Assembly (NCBI GenBank): GCA_030267965.1 | Contig: BRYA01000248.1 | Coordinates: 1 to 49,775 of the forward strand | Origin: Triparma columacea | Taxonomy: Eukaryota > Sar > Bolidophyceae > Parmales > Triparmaceae | DNA length: 49,775 nucleotides | Reading direction: 5' to 3' | Shown here: one piece after another, positions 11,917 through 22,719 of the stretch | Layout of the letters: each line of letters starts with the position of its first letter | Position numbering within the stretch: the first letter of the stretch is position 1 | Translations under genes and position numbers: made by a program | The notes under the pieces: model-generated | Databases searched by the model: none | What the model saw: only the letters and a program-made list of their open reading frames with translations | Told to the model about the DNA's origin: nothing

Positions 11917-12366
11917 CGGGATTGTAAACTGTGTTTTCTTGTGTATGTTTTCTGAAGCCTGTTAAAACATGGGGGAGCATTAGCGAAGGAGGACGTTGGT
12001 GGGGTTGGGGGGGTTAGACTCGCGTTTCTCATTTAACCGTGGATGATAAAGGGCTAAAGCTACGTCAGTAATCCGTCTGGGGAATATTGCTACTCGTTGT
12101 TGATCAACAATCCCAATAACCCATATGCTAGTAAACACACAGCCCCTCAACATGTCCTTGTAACTTTTAAGCCACTGCTGACCCAAAATGTTTGTTTCGA
12201 GCCCGTCTCACTCAGGGGGGTCCATCGATCCCAGCCAACGGCCGGGATCAATAGGGTATTGCGTACCTTTACTGTTATATCTTGCTAGGATTTGCTCCTC
12301 CTAGCAACTTGCAAAAGACCCAAATCCGAAACCAAAGCAAAAAAGATTGCGGAGCAGACTTTGGCA
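11917..12366. promoter_or_regulatory. Divergent intergenic region
   Basis: This 450-bp region separates the start of the minus-strand giant receptor from the plus-strand nucleoredoxin/WD40 gene, so it must hold both promoters and possibly a 5' UTR exon of the receptor. An imperfect inverted repeat, GATCCCAGCC and GGCCGGGATC, lies near 12225-12250. No convincing ORF; the 68-codon minus-strand ORF here has no supporting features. Confidence 0.4.
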
Positions 12367-15330
12367 ATGCTTGATCCAGTGACGGGAACTGAGGTAGGCG
12401 GCCATTTATGAACATACACCACCCTACGAACACGCATTACACCTGAACCTCGTCGTCCCTGTCTCTCATTCGGAAATTGATGAATGCTTCGATTTCTGTC
12501 GAGCAGTGGAAATCAATATTTTCCACTTCAAGGCAACTTTGGCAATATCGACTAACCCAAGAGCTTCAATAACCCCCGTTTACCTCCCTCCATTCATTCC
12601 AATTCCAATTCTCTTCAATTAGATCCAAATTGACCCAAACTTGGGTGCTGCGGTGTTTGACGAAGGTGACTTTGATGGAACAGAGATGGAAGTACTCGCT
12701 TCCCTACTCGACACGGTGGACGTCGACCTCACGAACGACTCTCCTATTGAGGCAGGTCCGAGACCTCCCACCTGCATTCCCTGCGAAGACTACGAGATGG
12801 TTTCCGAAAATGAAGAAGATGAAAACGATGGCAACGATCAGAACCTCCCCTTGAGGCGCTACGCGGACCTCTCGGAGACGGTCATGTGCAGGGGAAGCGA
12901 CATCAATCGCAGTCCTTCCATAATTGTTCTCTGCGAAATGGCAGATGACGACGAGCAGAAGGAGATAATAAATGTCTTGAAGGAGGTCTCAGAGAGGCAA
13001 CCTGAGGACTCCGATCTACTCTTCTTCTACGGGACGAGGAGCATGGGGCCCGTTCTCCAGATTAGGGAGGTTTGTGAGTTGCCTGTGAGCAAGGTAAGGA
13101 GGATTGGAAACAAGGTGGGAAAGAATCTAGGAAGGCACTAAAAGAGCTAACCCCCACCCCCACCCGCAGCACGAGATCTTATTACTGAAACTGGACATCC
13201 CATCGAATTGGACATTTTACATTTCTGATGTGACGGACATCACCGTGGAAACAGGTGAGACTGCTTACGATTCACTTCACTTATTTCACGTCTCGCTTCG
13301 CTCGCCGCCGCACATCAACCACACTGACGGACTTCTGACTCCAATCCTTCCACCCCGCTCCGCTCGCAGTGTCTACGTTCATAACGGAATCCCTGCAGCT
13401 TGAAGCCAAGCAGCCCTACGGTTACCAGGAACCCCCCCTCTCCCCAGCCCCCCGTCCAAGCTCGAGGGACTGGAAGTTCAACTTTTCAGGTCCAGCCACG
13501 TGTCTTCCGTGTGACGACCCGAACCAAACGAACTACGAGCCCCCTCCGCCTCCGCCCCAGTTCCCCCAGTCGGGGGGCTACTGGGAGGCGGGAGGCTCCT
13601 CGTACCAAAAGACACGGGCGGAGATTGACGCTGATGAGATATTCTCGGACAGCACAAAACCCTCTGAGCCCACATCAGCCGAGGAGAGAGCGGAGTTTAA
13701 GTACCTCAGGGCCAGGGTTCAGACTTTGGAGGCCGAGCTCGCTGAGGCCCGTTCAGCCGGTGGCGTCGATAGGGTCGTGTACGGTCAGGAGGTGAGAAAG
13801 GATGAGGATAAAGACGCTTGGGGCCGGGCACATCTTGTGTGATAGATCCTTGTAACAGATCCCGTCAACTAACCTTCGCTCTCCACACGCACCACAACGC
13901 CAGCCACTAATGCAACCCTCTCAGGCTTCCAGCTCCCCCCCTCCTCCACCCTCGTTGCTTCTGTCGAACCTCCGCTCTTCGCTCACGTCGGAACCAAAGC
14001 TGATTCTCGGCCCCAAAGTCCCGACGTTTTCCCTCGCGTACTCCAAGCCTTACCTAGCAAGCGGGGGGGAGGATGGGTACGTCTACATATTCGACGAGAA
14101 CAACCACTTCAAAATAGCCACCCGCCGGAAGTGTGAGGTCGCCGAAGGTCTCAAGAAGGGTGGCTCAACGGAGTTTGAAGTTCTGCGGGTGGCTTGGGGC
14201 TCAGATGGTAGGACTCTGTTCGTCGGCACCGCCAGCGGCCTCGTAGAGGTCCTCTTGCTGCGGGAGGGCGATTCGGGGGGCGATGGGGAGGGAGAAGCAG
14301 AGCCGAAGGCCGTGAGGTCGCTGCCGCTTGGGATGACGAGTAAGACGTGCCAGCCTTGCGATACGCCCGACCCAGACAAAAAAGGAGAGGTAAACCTTAT
14401 GTTGGTAGCGAAGCTGGACAACACCGTCGATGAAAACGGCCAGCCGAAGGAAATGAAGGACGAGGTGAGGAGAGGAAATGGGCAATCGCAAGCAAGAAGG
14501 GGGAGGGGCAGAGGAAAAGAGAGGAGAGAGAGAGAGAAAAGAAAGGGAGAGTGAGCGGGGCATGTCTAACTCTCTCTTCCTGCCCCCCCCCCCTTTTATT
14601 CCCATCTCAGCTCGCGCCTCAAGTTTACGGAATCTGTTCCGTCGGTCCCAACCTCGTCGCCGTCGCCACCGATGACGAAGTCACCGTGTGGAGCGTCCCT
14701 ACCTCAAGCCGATCTTTCTCCTTCAACTTTCGCCGCATCGGTTCAGGGAAAACAGGAGGTGGCCGCAACCCGAAAGACATCGTGTACGTGTTTGGGATGG
14801 ACTGGTGTGCTGCGCGGAGGGAGCTTGCTCTGGCCCTCAGCGACGGAACCTGCCGTGTCATGAACCTCAAGGGCGAGCTGAGGTGCGTGCTCTCCCTGCC
14901 GGTCGAGTCAATTAGGGCGACCAACTGCAGGTGGAGCGATGGGGGACGCAGGCTGACCACGTCGTTTTCGAGCGGTCACGTCGCACTGTGGGGGCTGGAT
15001 GGGGCGAGCGGTAAACCGAGGTGCTTGGGGTTGTACGGTGGAGAAGGTATCTGCTATGGGGCCACGACCTTCCCCCCAAACGCTCCTGGGTTCATGGGAG
15101 AGGCGGTATTGAGCTACGGGAAGGGGGGGAGAGTCTGGGCGTTCGATTCTAGGCTCCCGGCTGGGGATCCCGTGGCTTGGACGGGGAAGGAGGGGGGGGA
15201 AGGGGAGGAGGTATTCGACGTGGAGAGCTGGTGGACGGAGACGGGGGTCATGATAGCCGTGGGGGGGAGGCGAGAGGAAGGGGCGATCGGGGTGCCGATT
15301 TTGCTTTACAGGGTAGCTGTTACAGGGTAG
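12367..15330 (+). CDS. Nucleoredoxin-like thioredoxin-fold plus WD40 protein, 6 exons, 754 aa
   Basis: Exons 12367-12393, 12623-13093, 13170-13254, 13370-13791, 13925-14464, 14611-15330; all junctions are GT-AG and in frame. Residues about 85-210 resemble the C-terminal thioredoxin-like half of nucleoredoxin: DLSETVMCR, a hydrophobic strand SPSIIVLCE, DLLFFYG, ILLLKLDIPSNWTFYISDV and ITVETVSTFITESL follow that order. The redox CPPC site itself is not seen. A Pro-rich linker and a short coiled coil (about 300-330) lead to WD40-type repeats from about residue 365 to the end (LASGGEDGYVYIFDE, LVAVATDDEVTVWSV, ALSDGTCRVM). A motif T-C-x-P-C-D/E occurs three times, at Cys60, Cys239 and Cys477. The start ATG gives a 9-residue first exon; the frame is open further upstream without another ATG. 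Function probably scaffold or redox-linked; not established. Confidence 0.72.
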
Positions 15331-15562
15331 GGGTATAAAACGTAGAAGGAGGATCAAGGTTTTGCGCTAAACGTGGCCTTCTTTATTTTTTTTTGTCTTT
15401 TGACCCTGGGGCTTCTTGGATCTGAATCCAGACTTCTTTACCCGTTACAGGGTAGGGGCATAAAACGTAGAAGGAGGATCAAGGTTTTGCGGTAAACGTG
15501 GCCTTCTTTATTTTTTGTTGTCTTTGACCCTGGGGCTTCTGTCTCTGAATCCAGACTTCTTT
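15319..15562. repeat. Direct repeat of about 122 bp, two copies
   Basis: Copy 1 spans about 15319-15439 and copy 2 about 15443-15562. Both begin GTTACAGGGTAGGGG and contain ATAAAACGTAGAAGGAGG, CTAAACGTGGCC or GTAAACGTGGCC, a T-rich run and TGAATCCAGACTTCTTT. The first copy starts in the last codons of the WD40 gene and includes its stop TAG; the second lies just before the coiled-coil gene. It is probably a duplicated 3' end or promoter segment. Confidence 0.9.
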
Positions 15563-15673
15563 CAGGTCAGGATTCTCGACATTTCTTCATTTCGCCTCAA
15601 CAAAACAGAATCCCCCCACCCCTTACCCCGCCCAAACTTCCTTCCCTCCCTTGCCTCCAATAACGCAATTGAA

Positions 15674-18600
15674 ATGTCTCTCGCTGATGCTGTCAAGGCG
15701 CTGAAGTTCATCAAGGAAGACCTTGAAAAGCACAAGGCCTTATTGGCGGAGAGCAAGAACAGGGAGGCAGAATTGGCGTCAACGTTGGCTGATTTGAAGG
15801 CGACGCAGTCGCCACCAGTGCCCAACGGGGATCTGCTTGGTGGTCTCGAGTTCGAGGCTCCATCAAATGGCCACCCCCCCCCCCCCTCTCCGTCTGTTGT
15901 TGCTTCTCTGAAGGACCAGATATCAACCCTGACATCAGAGAAGAAGGTCCTTAAGACCCACGCTAAATCGGTGGGTAAAGATCTCGAAGACCACAAGGTC
16001 AGGCTCGCAGATCTGAACAATGTGGTTGAGAACCTTAACAAAGAAAATGAGGCTATGAAAGTCCAAGTCCAAGTTCTCAATACGTCGCTGCAGGATTTCA
16101 CAACATCTTCCCAGACGAACGACGAGGACATGGCTGCCAAGTTGAATGAGAAGGAAGAAGAACTTTCCAAGATGAAGGACATGATTGACTCTGTAAGAAA
16201 GGACTCGGCTCAGCAATGGGGGACAAGGTTGAAGGCGTTCAAAGAGAAGGCAGCCATTGAGAAGAAACTGCTCGAGGACAAGCTGTCAGGGGCTGCTGCT
16301 ACTGCTGCTGCTGCTGCTGCTCCTTCGACGACTACCATGCCTCCCCCTGAAGATTCTCCAGGACTCGCTGAGGCCAAGAAGCAGATCGAGGCCCTCACTG
16401 CCGAGTTCATCGAGAAAGATAACCAGCTTGTCGAAGCCAACGCCAACCTTGCGAAAAAAACTGCCCTGTTTGATCAGGCAAAGAAGCAGATTGAGGGAGG
16501 AAACGCTGCGTACAAAAATGTCGTTCAGCAGCTTGAAGAAGCCAAATTGACAATCGTAACAAAAGACTCTGAGATCGCCTCCCTTAGCTCTTCGATATCT
16601 GACGGTGACAAGTTTGCGGCTCAGTTGGCTGCCAAGGACGAGGAGATTTCATCCAAGAGTGCCGAGCTAGCCACCAAGGATGCCAAACTAGCTTCAATGG
16701 ATGTCGAGATCTCCACCAAGAATGCTGACCTTGCTACCAAGGACGCCTCCGTTTCTTCCCTCAATTCTGCTCTCGACCAAGCCAAATCGACCATCGCAAT
16801 GAAAGACTCTGAGATCGCCTCCCTTAGCTCCTCGATATCTGACGGTGACAAGTTTGCGGCTCAGTTGGCTGCCAAGGACGAGGAGATTGCATCCAAGAGT
16901 GCCGAGCTAGCCACCAAGGATGCCAAACTAGCTGCAATGGATGTCGAGATCTCCACCAAGAATGCTGACCTTGCTACCAAGGACGCCTCCGTTTCTTCCC
17001 TCAATTCTGCTCTCGACCAAGCTAAATCGACCATCGCAATGAAAGACTCTGAGATCGCTTCCCTTAGCTCCTCGATATCTGACGGTGACAAGTTTTCGGC
17101 TCAGTTGGCTGCCAAGGACGAGGAGATTGCATCCAAGAATGCCGAGCTAGCCGCCAAGGACGCCTCGGTTGCGACTCTTGAGTCGACAATATCTGAGCTC
17201 AACACGAATCACTCCGAGGAGCTCAAAGCGATTGCCAGTCTTCATGAAAAGAACAAAAAGGAACTTACTGAGTCGATTCAAAGAGATTGCGACGAGATCA
17301 AGCGAGTAGCTCTACAGGACTGCGCTAACGCAACTACTTCTGCTTCCGACGCTGAGAAAAAGCTTGAGAACCAAAATGCATCCTTTGCTCTTCTTCAGGG
17401 CGAGTACGAGCAGCTAAAGAAGGAGGTAAGTAGAAAAGAACGTGTTCTGTTACCGCTGGAGCCATTTGCTAAGCCAACCTTCAACCCTCCACCCCAGCTT
17501 GCGAAGCACTCCACGACCTCAAGTTCCCACATTACGCAGCTTGAGGAGGCGAAGAAGATGGTGAGCGTCTTCAGCGGGAAGGCCCAGGACACGGAGCAGA
17601 CCGTCATGGCCCTTCGTGCACAGCTCGACCAGGCAAGTCAAGAGAACAACGCACTTTCCAAGAGACTCGAACGTGCAAGAGCTGAATCTGCGATAAAAGA
17701 AGGTGAGAATGTGCACGGCAACGAATGCGACGAAGGTTAAGACGTCGAGGGAGACGTTCAAGAAGACACCTTCTGACCCGAACCCATTACACAGTTAAGG
17801 ATAGGGTTGGCGCTGTTGTTCAAATGGACGATGATCTCGTCGGGGGGAACGATAGCAAGGATGAAAGTGGTGGTGCAAAGTCACTCTCCGCCAGCTTGGA
17901 CATGGCCAAGCTCGATGAAGTCGCCGAGAGCCAGAAGAGCGTCGGTAACCTCGTCGCAGGACTTGGCGATAAGATGGAGGGGCTCGTTGCGGCAATGGAG
18001 ATGGGCCAGAAGAACGTTGGAAGCCTCGTTGTGGGACTCGGAGAAAAGCTAGATGACCTCGCGGTGGCATCTGAAGGTAGAAAAGAGAGCGTCGGAAACG
18101 TCGTGTCTGACATAGGCCACAAGGTTGACGTCCTTGGTGATAAGTTGGAGGGTGTCGTCTCGCAGGTTCTACAAAGGCTTGAGGTGATGTCCGCACCTCA
18201 GCAGTCCTTGGGTGATAAAGAGGATGCCTCGTCGTCATCGAAGGTTGAGGAACTAGAGGCCGAGTGTGTAACCCTTAAGCAAAAGGTCTCCTCGCTCGAG
18301 TCTGAGGTCAAGAGCATGGAAGCAATGATGAAAAGCGAGTCTGATAGGTACCAGGCCGAGCTGAAGGCTAAGGAGGACGTAGTGGGTAGCATGCGGGTGG
18401 AGTTGAGGGAGCAGGCTGCAAATGCTGAGGCGGGGGGAGGGGGGAATGATGAGGAACTTGAAGGGGAACTTAGGGCGGTTAAGGAAGACCTTGCAAAGGA
18501 GAGGGCTGACAAGAAGGCTCTTAGGAAGGCTGCAAAGGGCCTCCAGGCGACCGTGGCTGATTTGGAGGCCAAACTTAAGGAGCTAAAGTCGACTCAAGAG

Positions 18601-19437
18601 GCCGAGAAGGAGGCCTGGCGTGCGAAAGAAAAAGAAAGAGAAGAAACGACAGCAAAGGTCGAGGCGCAGAAAGTCGCTTCCGATCCCTCGTCAACTTCCT
18701 CCCCCCCCACACCTCCCACCTCCCACGTCAAGAGCTCAGACTGTGGTGAAAGCTGCTCCTCCTGCGTAACCGCAACGACACCGGGAAAGTTCCTACCCCC
18801 CTCTTCGCCCGCTATTAACTCAGGTTGGACGAGGGAGGTTGATAATCACCCTCTTCCACCGTACGGACTATCATCACCGGTTATACTACACCTGCTATCG
18901 TCGTGGACATCGGATGAACAGAAGGTTAAGTATCTTAAGACTTACTTACAGTGCTTGACAGATATAACAAAGCCTATACCCAAGACTTTTCCAAAGGGAT
19001 TGACGCTGCTTGGTATGAGCAAGGAGGTAAAGGACGGTTTCCTTACTTTGGTCGTGCCCATGTTGAGGGGGAGGGAGGACGGGGTTAAGGTCGAGGCTTA
19101 CAGCCGAATCGGGGAGAAGGACGACGACGATGATGAGGAAGACGACGATGAAGTTGGAGGGGGGGGAGACGAGGTTGTTTATGACCTCAAGTTGAAGGTT
19201 ATCGTTAGTAACGTAGCCGGGGTTCAAGCGCACCAGCAACAACAACAACAACGGCAGCAGCAGCAGCAGCCGCTACAAGTGGGAGACAGGAAGCCGTCCG
19301 CGGGTGCCACGGCTAGTGCTGCTCCTGCGAAAAGCTCGCAACCGAACAACCTGGCTGACAGGATCAAAATGAGACTCGACTTGGCGAGGAAGGCAAGTAG
19401 CGCAGAGTCGGGAGGAGCGGCAAACACGGGAATCTAA
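15674..19437 (+). CDS. Long coiled-coil protein, golgin-like, 3 exons, 1199 aa
   Basis: Exons 15674-17425, 17498-17702, 17796 or 17795-19437 (acceptor ACACAG before TTAAGG). Intron 1 (72 bp) is a multiple of three without a stop, but has a good GTAAGT donor, a GCTAAGC branch and a CCCCAG acceptor. ATG 15674 (MSLADAVKALKF) is preferred; an upstream in-frame ATG at 15515 would add an unlikely leader. Almost the whole protein is heptad-rich coiled coil: Lys/Glu/Ala-rich helices, an 80-residue repeat 2.5 times at about 297-495, and four 20-residue repeats V-x-N/S-L-V-x-G-L/I-G-x-K in exon 3. Near the C terminus (about 1015-1085) SSWTSDEQKVKYLKTYLQCL and LLGMSKEVKDG resemble the GRAB/GRIP-like Arf-binding region of golgins such as GMAP-210; this is a weak, eye-only match. 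An acidic run and a Gln run follow. Likely role: membrane tether at the Golgi. Confidence 0.75.
16564..17160 (+). repeat. Intragenic 240-bp tandem repeat, about 2.5 copies
   Basis: Units start at about 16564, 16804 and 17044, each beginning GACTCTGAGATCGC and encoding DSEIASLSSSISDGDKF through KSTIAMK. Units 1 and 2 differ at only a few bases; unit 3 stops halfway. 240 bp is 80 codons, so copy number can change without frameshift and without breaking the coiled-coil register much. Confidence 0.95.
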
Positions 19438-19690
19438 GAGTAGTCGTGCGCAGTTTTTAATGCATCAGTAGTTCAGTATTTTTTTATGTATCATTTCTCT
19501 CCTTTTTCGTTTTCGCAGAGGAAGTTGAGGTTCAGGAGGCCCCCATCCTTTCCAGCCAGTGCTTAATAGAATAGCTTCCCCCCCTAACAGTTTCCCATTT
19601 TTTCGTGCATGCGTCAAAGTTGCCAATTCCCTTGGGAACCCCTTACTTTGACGCTTCAAGGTTCCAAAACACCTTAACAAAAGGCCCATC
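19438..19690. other. Convergent intergenic spacer, no gene seen
   Basis: Contains the 3' flank of the coiled-coil gene (T-rich stretch and GTATTTTTTTATGTATC) and the probable 3' flank of the small minus-strand ORF at 19691. No RNA gene or further ORF of interest is seen. Confidence 0.4.
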
Positions 19691-19882
19691 TCAGTACGCG
19701 TCCGCTAGCTGGTCGTCGATCTCATTCCACTTCCCTTTCCCCCCCCCCCCACCTCCCTGCTTCTTCCCTGCTCCCCCCTTCCCCTTCCTAAGAATGTTCC
19801 TCCCTGGGCTGCCATCACCCTTTACTTTTGTCTGTGGGACGGATTGCTTGTGGGTTCTCTTTGTGTTGATTGGGGTTGGCAT
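19691..19882 (-). CDS. Small basic protein, 63 aa, possible
   Basis: Begins with ATG directly after an acceptor-like TTAAATCACAG, so a 5' UTR intron is possible. The protein is Lys/Gly-rich (SPGRNILRKGKGGAGKK, then a Gly run and GKGKWNEIDDQ). The R-N-I-x-R-K ... K-K-Q-G-G ... G-K-G-K-W-N arrangement is the same as in the N-terminal region of the PDCD4-like protein encoded 1.4 kb away. It may be a short paralogue of that region, or an independent small RNA-binding-type protein. No other family was recognised. Confidence 0.42.
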   Translation of the reverse strand: MPTPINTKRTHKQSVPQTKVKGDGSPGRNILRKGKGGAGKKQGGGGGGKGKWNEIDDQLADAY

Positions 19883-20250
19883 CTGTGATTTAAGGGAAGG
19901 TTTAAATGGGGGGGGAGGGGGGGAGTTAGAAGAGGAGGGATAAGTGGGTTAAGTCTAGAAGCCCAGGGGTGAACAAAGGAGTGTACAAACGATTGTTCTT
20001 GGCGTCACTCGACTCCAGGAAGATGAAATCAAGTTTGTGGCGGATTTTTTGGGGCATGAAGTGCTCTCGATGGTTGATACGATGGTTTTATCTGAGAATT
20101 ATAGTTAGTGTGTACAAACAACGTACGTTATTGAGCTGAAAATGGAGTGTTTTTGTTCCTGGATCTTGTAAGAATGATTTCAGGTTCCAGAATTTGGAGT
20201 CGAGCCAGATCTTTTCTGCATTTAATAAATAGATAATATCTCCCTCAATA

Positions 20251-20508
20251 ATGGCATCAATAGCGTCAATGGCGAGACGAGGACAAGTTACTATAGAGAC
20301 TATGGTAAGTACGATATAATATGATGTAATAGAACCCTCCAAACCCCTCAAAATACAACATAACCAACCCAAAGACCGACTAACTAACTAACCCTCTTTC
20401 CCACACCCCCTCAATGCCATCTACCAAAAGGGAGCTGTTCACAACCCTTCTGGAGCTGGGGTTGCTGCAACGAGCTCATTTGTGAAGGCCAAGGCCCAGA
20501 AAATGTGA
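20251..20508 (+). CDS. Possible micro-gene, 43 aa, two exons
   Basis: Exons 20251-20304 and 20431-20508. ATG, 18 codons (MASIASMARRGQVTIETM), a strong donor ATG|GTAAGTACG, a CTAACTAACTAACC branch-like stretch, and an acceptor after CTACCAAAAG lead to 25 more codons and a TGA. No family was recognised. The first exon could instead be the missing 5' exon of the downstream PDCD4-like gene: joining 20304 to the acceptor at 20713 also keeps frame. The acceptor AAAAG is weak, so confidence is low. Confidence 0.3.
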
Positions 20509-20713
20509 GAGAAAATGCTGCTGTTCCATCCCCTGTTCCATCGATAGGTGCTGTCACCACTCTACTTCAAACCCATGCTTGCCCATTGTCGCCAATTATT
20601 ACGCATTGTCGCCCATAATTACACATTGCTGCCCTTCGACATCCTTCACCACTCTTTTATACGCGTCTCTTCTATTAGCTGCCCCTCTTCACACTTCTTC
20701 ACACTTCTTCAAG

Positions 20714-22581
20714 TCCTGCAAATCCTTACTCTTCTCTAAACCCCCCCCTCCTATTCGTCTTACTCTCGTCAATCCCCTCAGTGCTTCCATCTCTTCTTCC
20801 CCACCCAAGGATGGTCTTGCAAAGGTGAGAAGAGTGAGGATTAGGGAGGAAAGTGAAGGTCAGGGAGGAAGGAGTGAAAGGACCAGCCACTTTCATGCGC
20901 CATTTCATGCGCCATTTCATGCGCCATTTCATGCGCAATCCTCTTCCTTTTATCAGTCCATTTTCCTCCCCCCTTCATATCCCCTAACCTCCCCCCTTCG
21001 CGCAGCCTCGCCGTCGTTCCAGGGGTGACTCTATGGGTGGTAAAGATGATGCTTCTGCCCCCACCAACGAGAAGGACGTAGGGTCAAGCAGGCGCAACAT
21101 CCAGAGGAAGAAGTCCGCCCACACCCACGAGAGCCAGCACAAGAAGCAAGGAGGCCACGGTAAGGGAAAGTGGAACGCCTACGGTGAGGATGATTTTTAC
21201 GAGGAGGTTGACAAGAACGACCCTAACTACGACAGCGAGGAGGACGACGGTCGCTACATCCTTACGTCGGATGGGTACGACACGGGGGATAACCCATCGT
21301 CACCACCACGATACTCGTATGACCCGGCCATGAGGAAGATGATCGCGGGACCGAGATTGACACTTTCTGAGTTCAAACTTAGGTGCACGGACGCTGTCTC
21401 GGAGTACTTCACATCAGGAGATGTCGAGGAGGCCATGAGGTCGGTTGAGGAGGTGAGAACATAGCAATCCTATTTCTTTTCGGGGTAACATTTTTGAGTT
21501 TTGCTCCTCCCTCCCTAACATCTAACTTCTTCGTGTTTTTTCGTCCTCTCTTTCTTCCCCCCAACAGCTGGAGTGCAGGGAGTTCCACTACGAGCTCGTC
21601 AAGAGGGCTGTCCACATGAGCTTCGACAGGGGGGATAGGGAGAGGGAACTCACCAGCAAACTCCTATCAGAAGCTTACCCTCAGCTCCTCACAACCAACG
21701 ACATCGGCAAAGGTGAGAATGTTACCCAAAGAGTAACAGGTGCGAGTGACTCCTGTCTTCCGAACTAACGCAGCGGCTTCTTTTCCATCGTCGCTTCGCT
21801 CCTCCCTTCCAGGTTTCGAGCGTCTCTTTGAGCACATGGAGTCCTACATCCTCGATGTCCCCTCCGCCCACTCGTACGTAATTTCCTTCCTCGCCCGCGC
21901 CGTCGTCGACGAGGTTCTCCCCCCCAGTTTCCTCTCCGACCCCCTAGTCCGTAGCATCGGTGGCGGTGTAGTCGAGGACGCCATGAGGCTCCTGAGCAGG
22001 GAGCACTACGGGGTCAGGCTTGAGCGCGTCTGGGGGCCGGGGGACGGGAGACCGGTGGCGGAACTTAAGGTCGCGATGGACCAGCTACTCAAGGAGTTCC
22101 TGCTTTCCAACGAACTCGACGAGGCCGCAGCGTGCGTCAAGGTGAGAATTAGGGCAAGGCAGGGTTTCAATCAACGCTACACGAGACCAGCCACGACACG
22201 TGAGTAACTTTAACCAACCCCCCCCACCACGAATTCTCGCAGGAACTAAGCTCCCCTCACTTTCACCACGAGCTCGTTAAGAGGGGCGTAAAGATTGCTC
22301 TCGACGGGAAGGACACTGACATCGACGCTATGAGCGCTCTCTTCAAATTCCTCAGCTCTACCGACGTCCTCAGCGCGACCCAGATGCGCAAGGGTATGGA
22401 CAGGTGCTACGCTCTCCTCCCAGACTTCTCCCTGGACTGCCCGAGCGCGCCTAACAAGCTGAGGAGCATGCTGGACAACTCGAAGAGGGACGGAATCATC
22501 GACGTTAACTACCAACCACCAGAGGCGCCCAAGAAAATTACAGAGTTTGTAACGCAGGTGGTGAGGGCGACACCGCACTGA
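20714..22581 (+). CDS. PDCD4: PDCD4-like MA3-domain protein, 5 visible exons, about 456 aa (5' end unresolved)
   Basis: Inhibitor of cap-dependent translation that binds eIF4A through two MA3 domains; cytosolic and nuclear. Exons 20714 (uncertain)-20824, 21006-21452, 21568-21712, 21813-22141, 22243-22581; all junctions are in frame. No ATG is present in the first visible exon, so either another 5' exon exists (candidate at 20251-20304) or translation starts at ATG 21033. The N-terminal region is basic (PRRRSRGDS, SSRRNIQRKK, KKQGGHGKGKWN) then acidic with DKNDPNYDSEEDD, matching the metazoan DVKDPNYDDDQE signature. MA3-1 spans about 150-270 (FKLRCTDAVSEYFTSGDVEEA ... FHYELVKRAVHMSFD ... KGFERLFEHM), MA3-2 about 318-440 (LLKEFLLSNELDEA ... 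FHHELVKRGVKIAL). Length is close to human PDCD4 (469). Downstream it converges with the unknown gene at 22720. Confidence 0.88.
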
Positions 22582-22719
22582 GAAGAAGCACTATAATGGG
22601 CATTTGAGGACGACGGCCCTTCCTTTTCGGATTTTCTAAAGGCCAGGCTCTCACACTCACACACTTGTTTTCATAATTACATTGACGACAAACAAATAAG
22701 ACATGTTTACTCTAAACCG

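Noticed and set aside
12210..12260. Inverted repeat GATCCCAGCC / GGCCGGGATC as a mobile-element end
   Set aside because: Ten bases with one mismatch and no partner elsewhere in the window; too weak.
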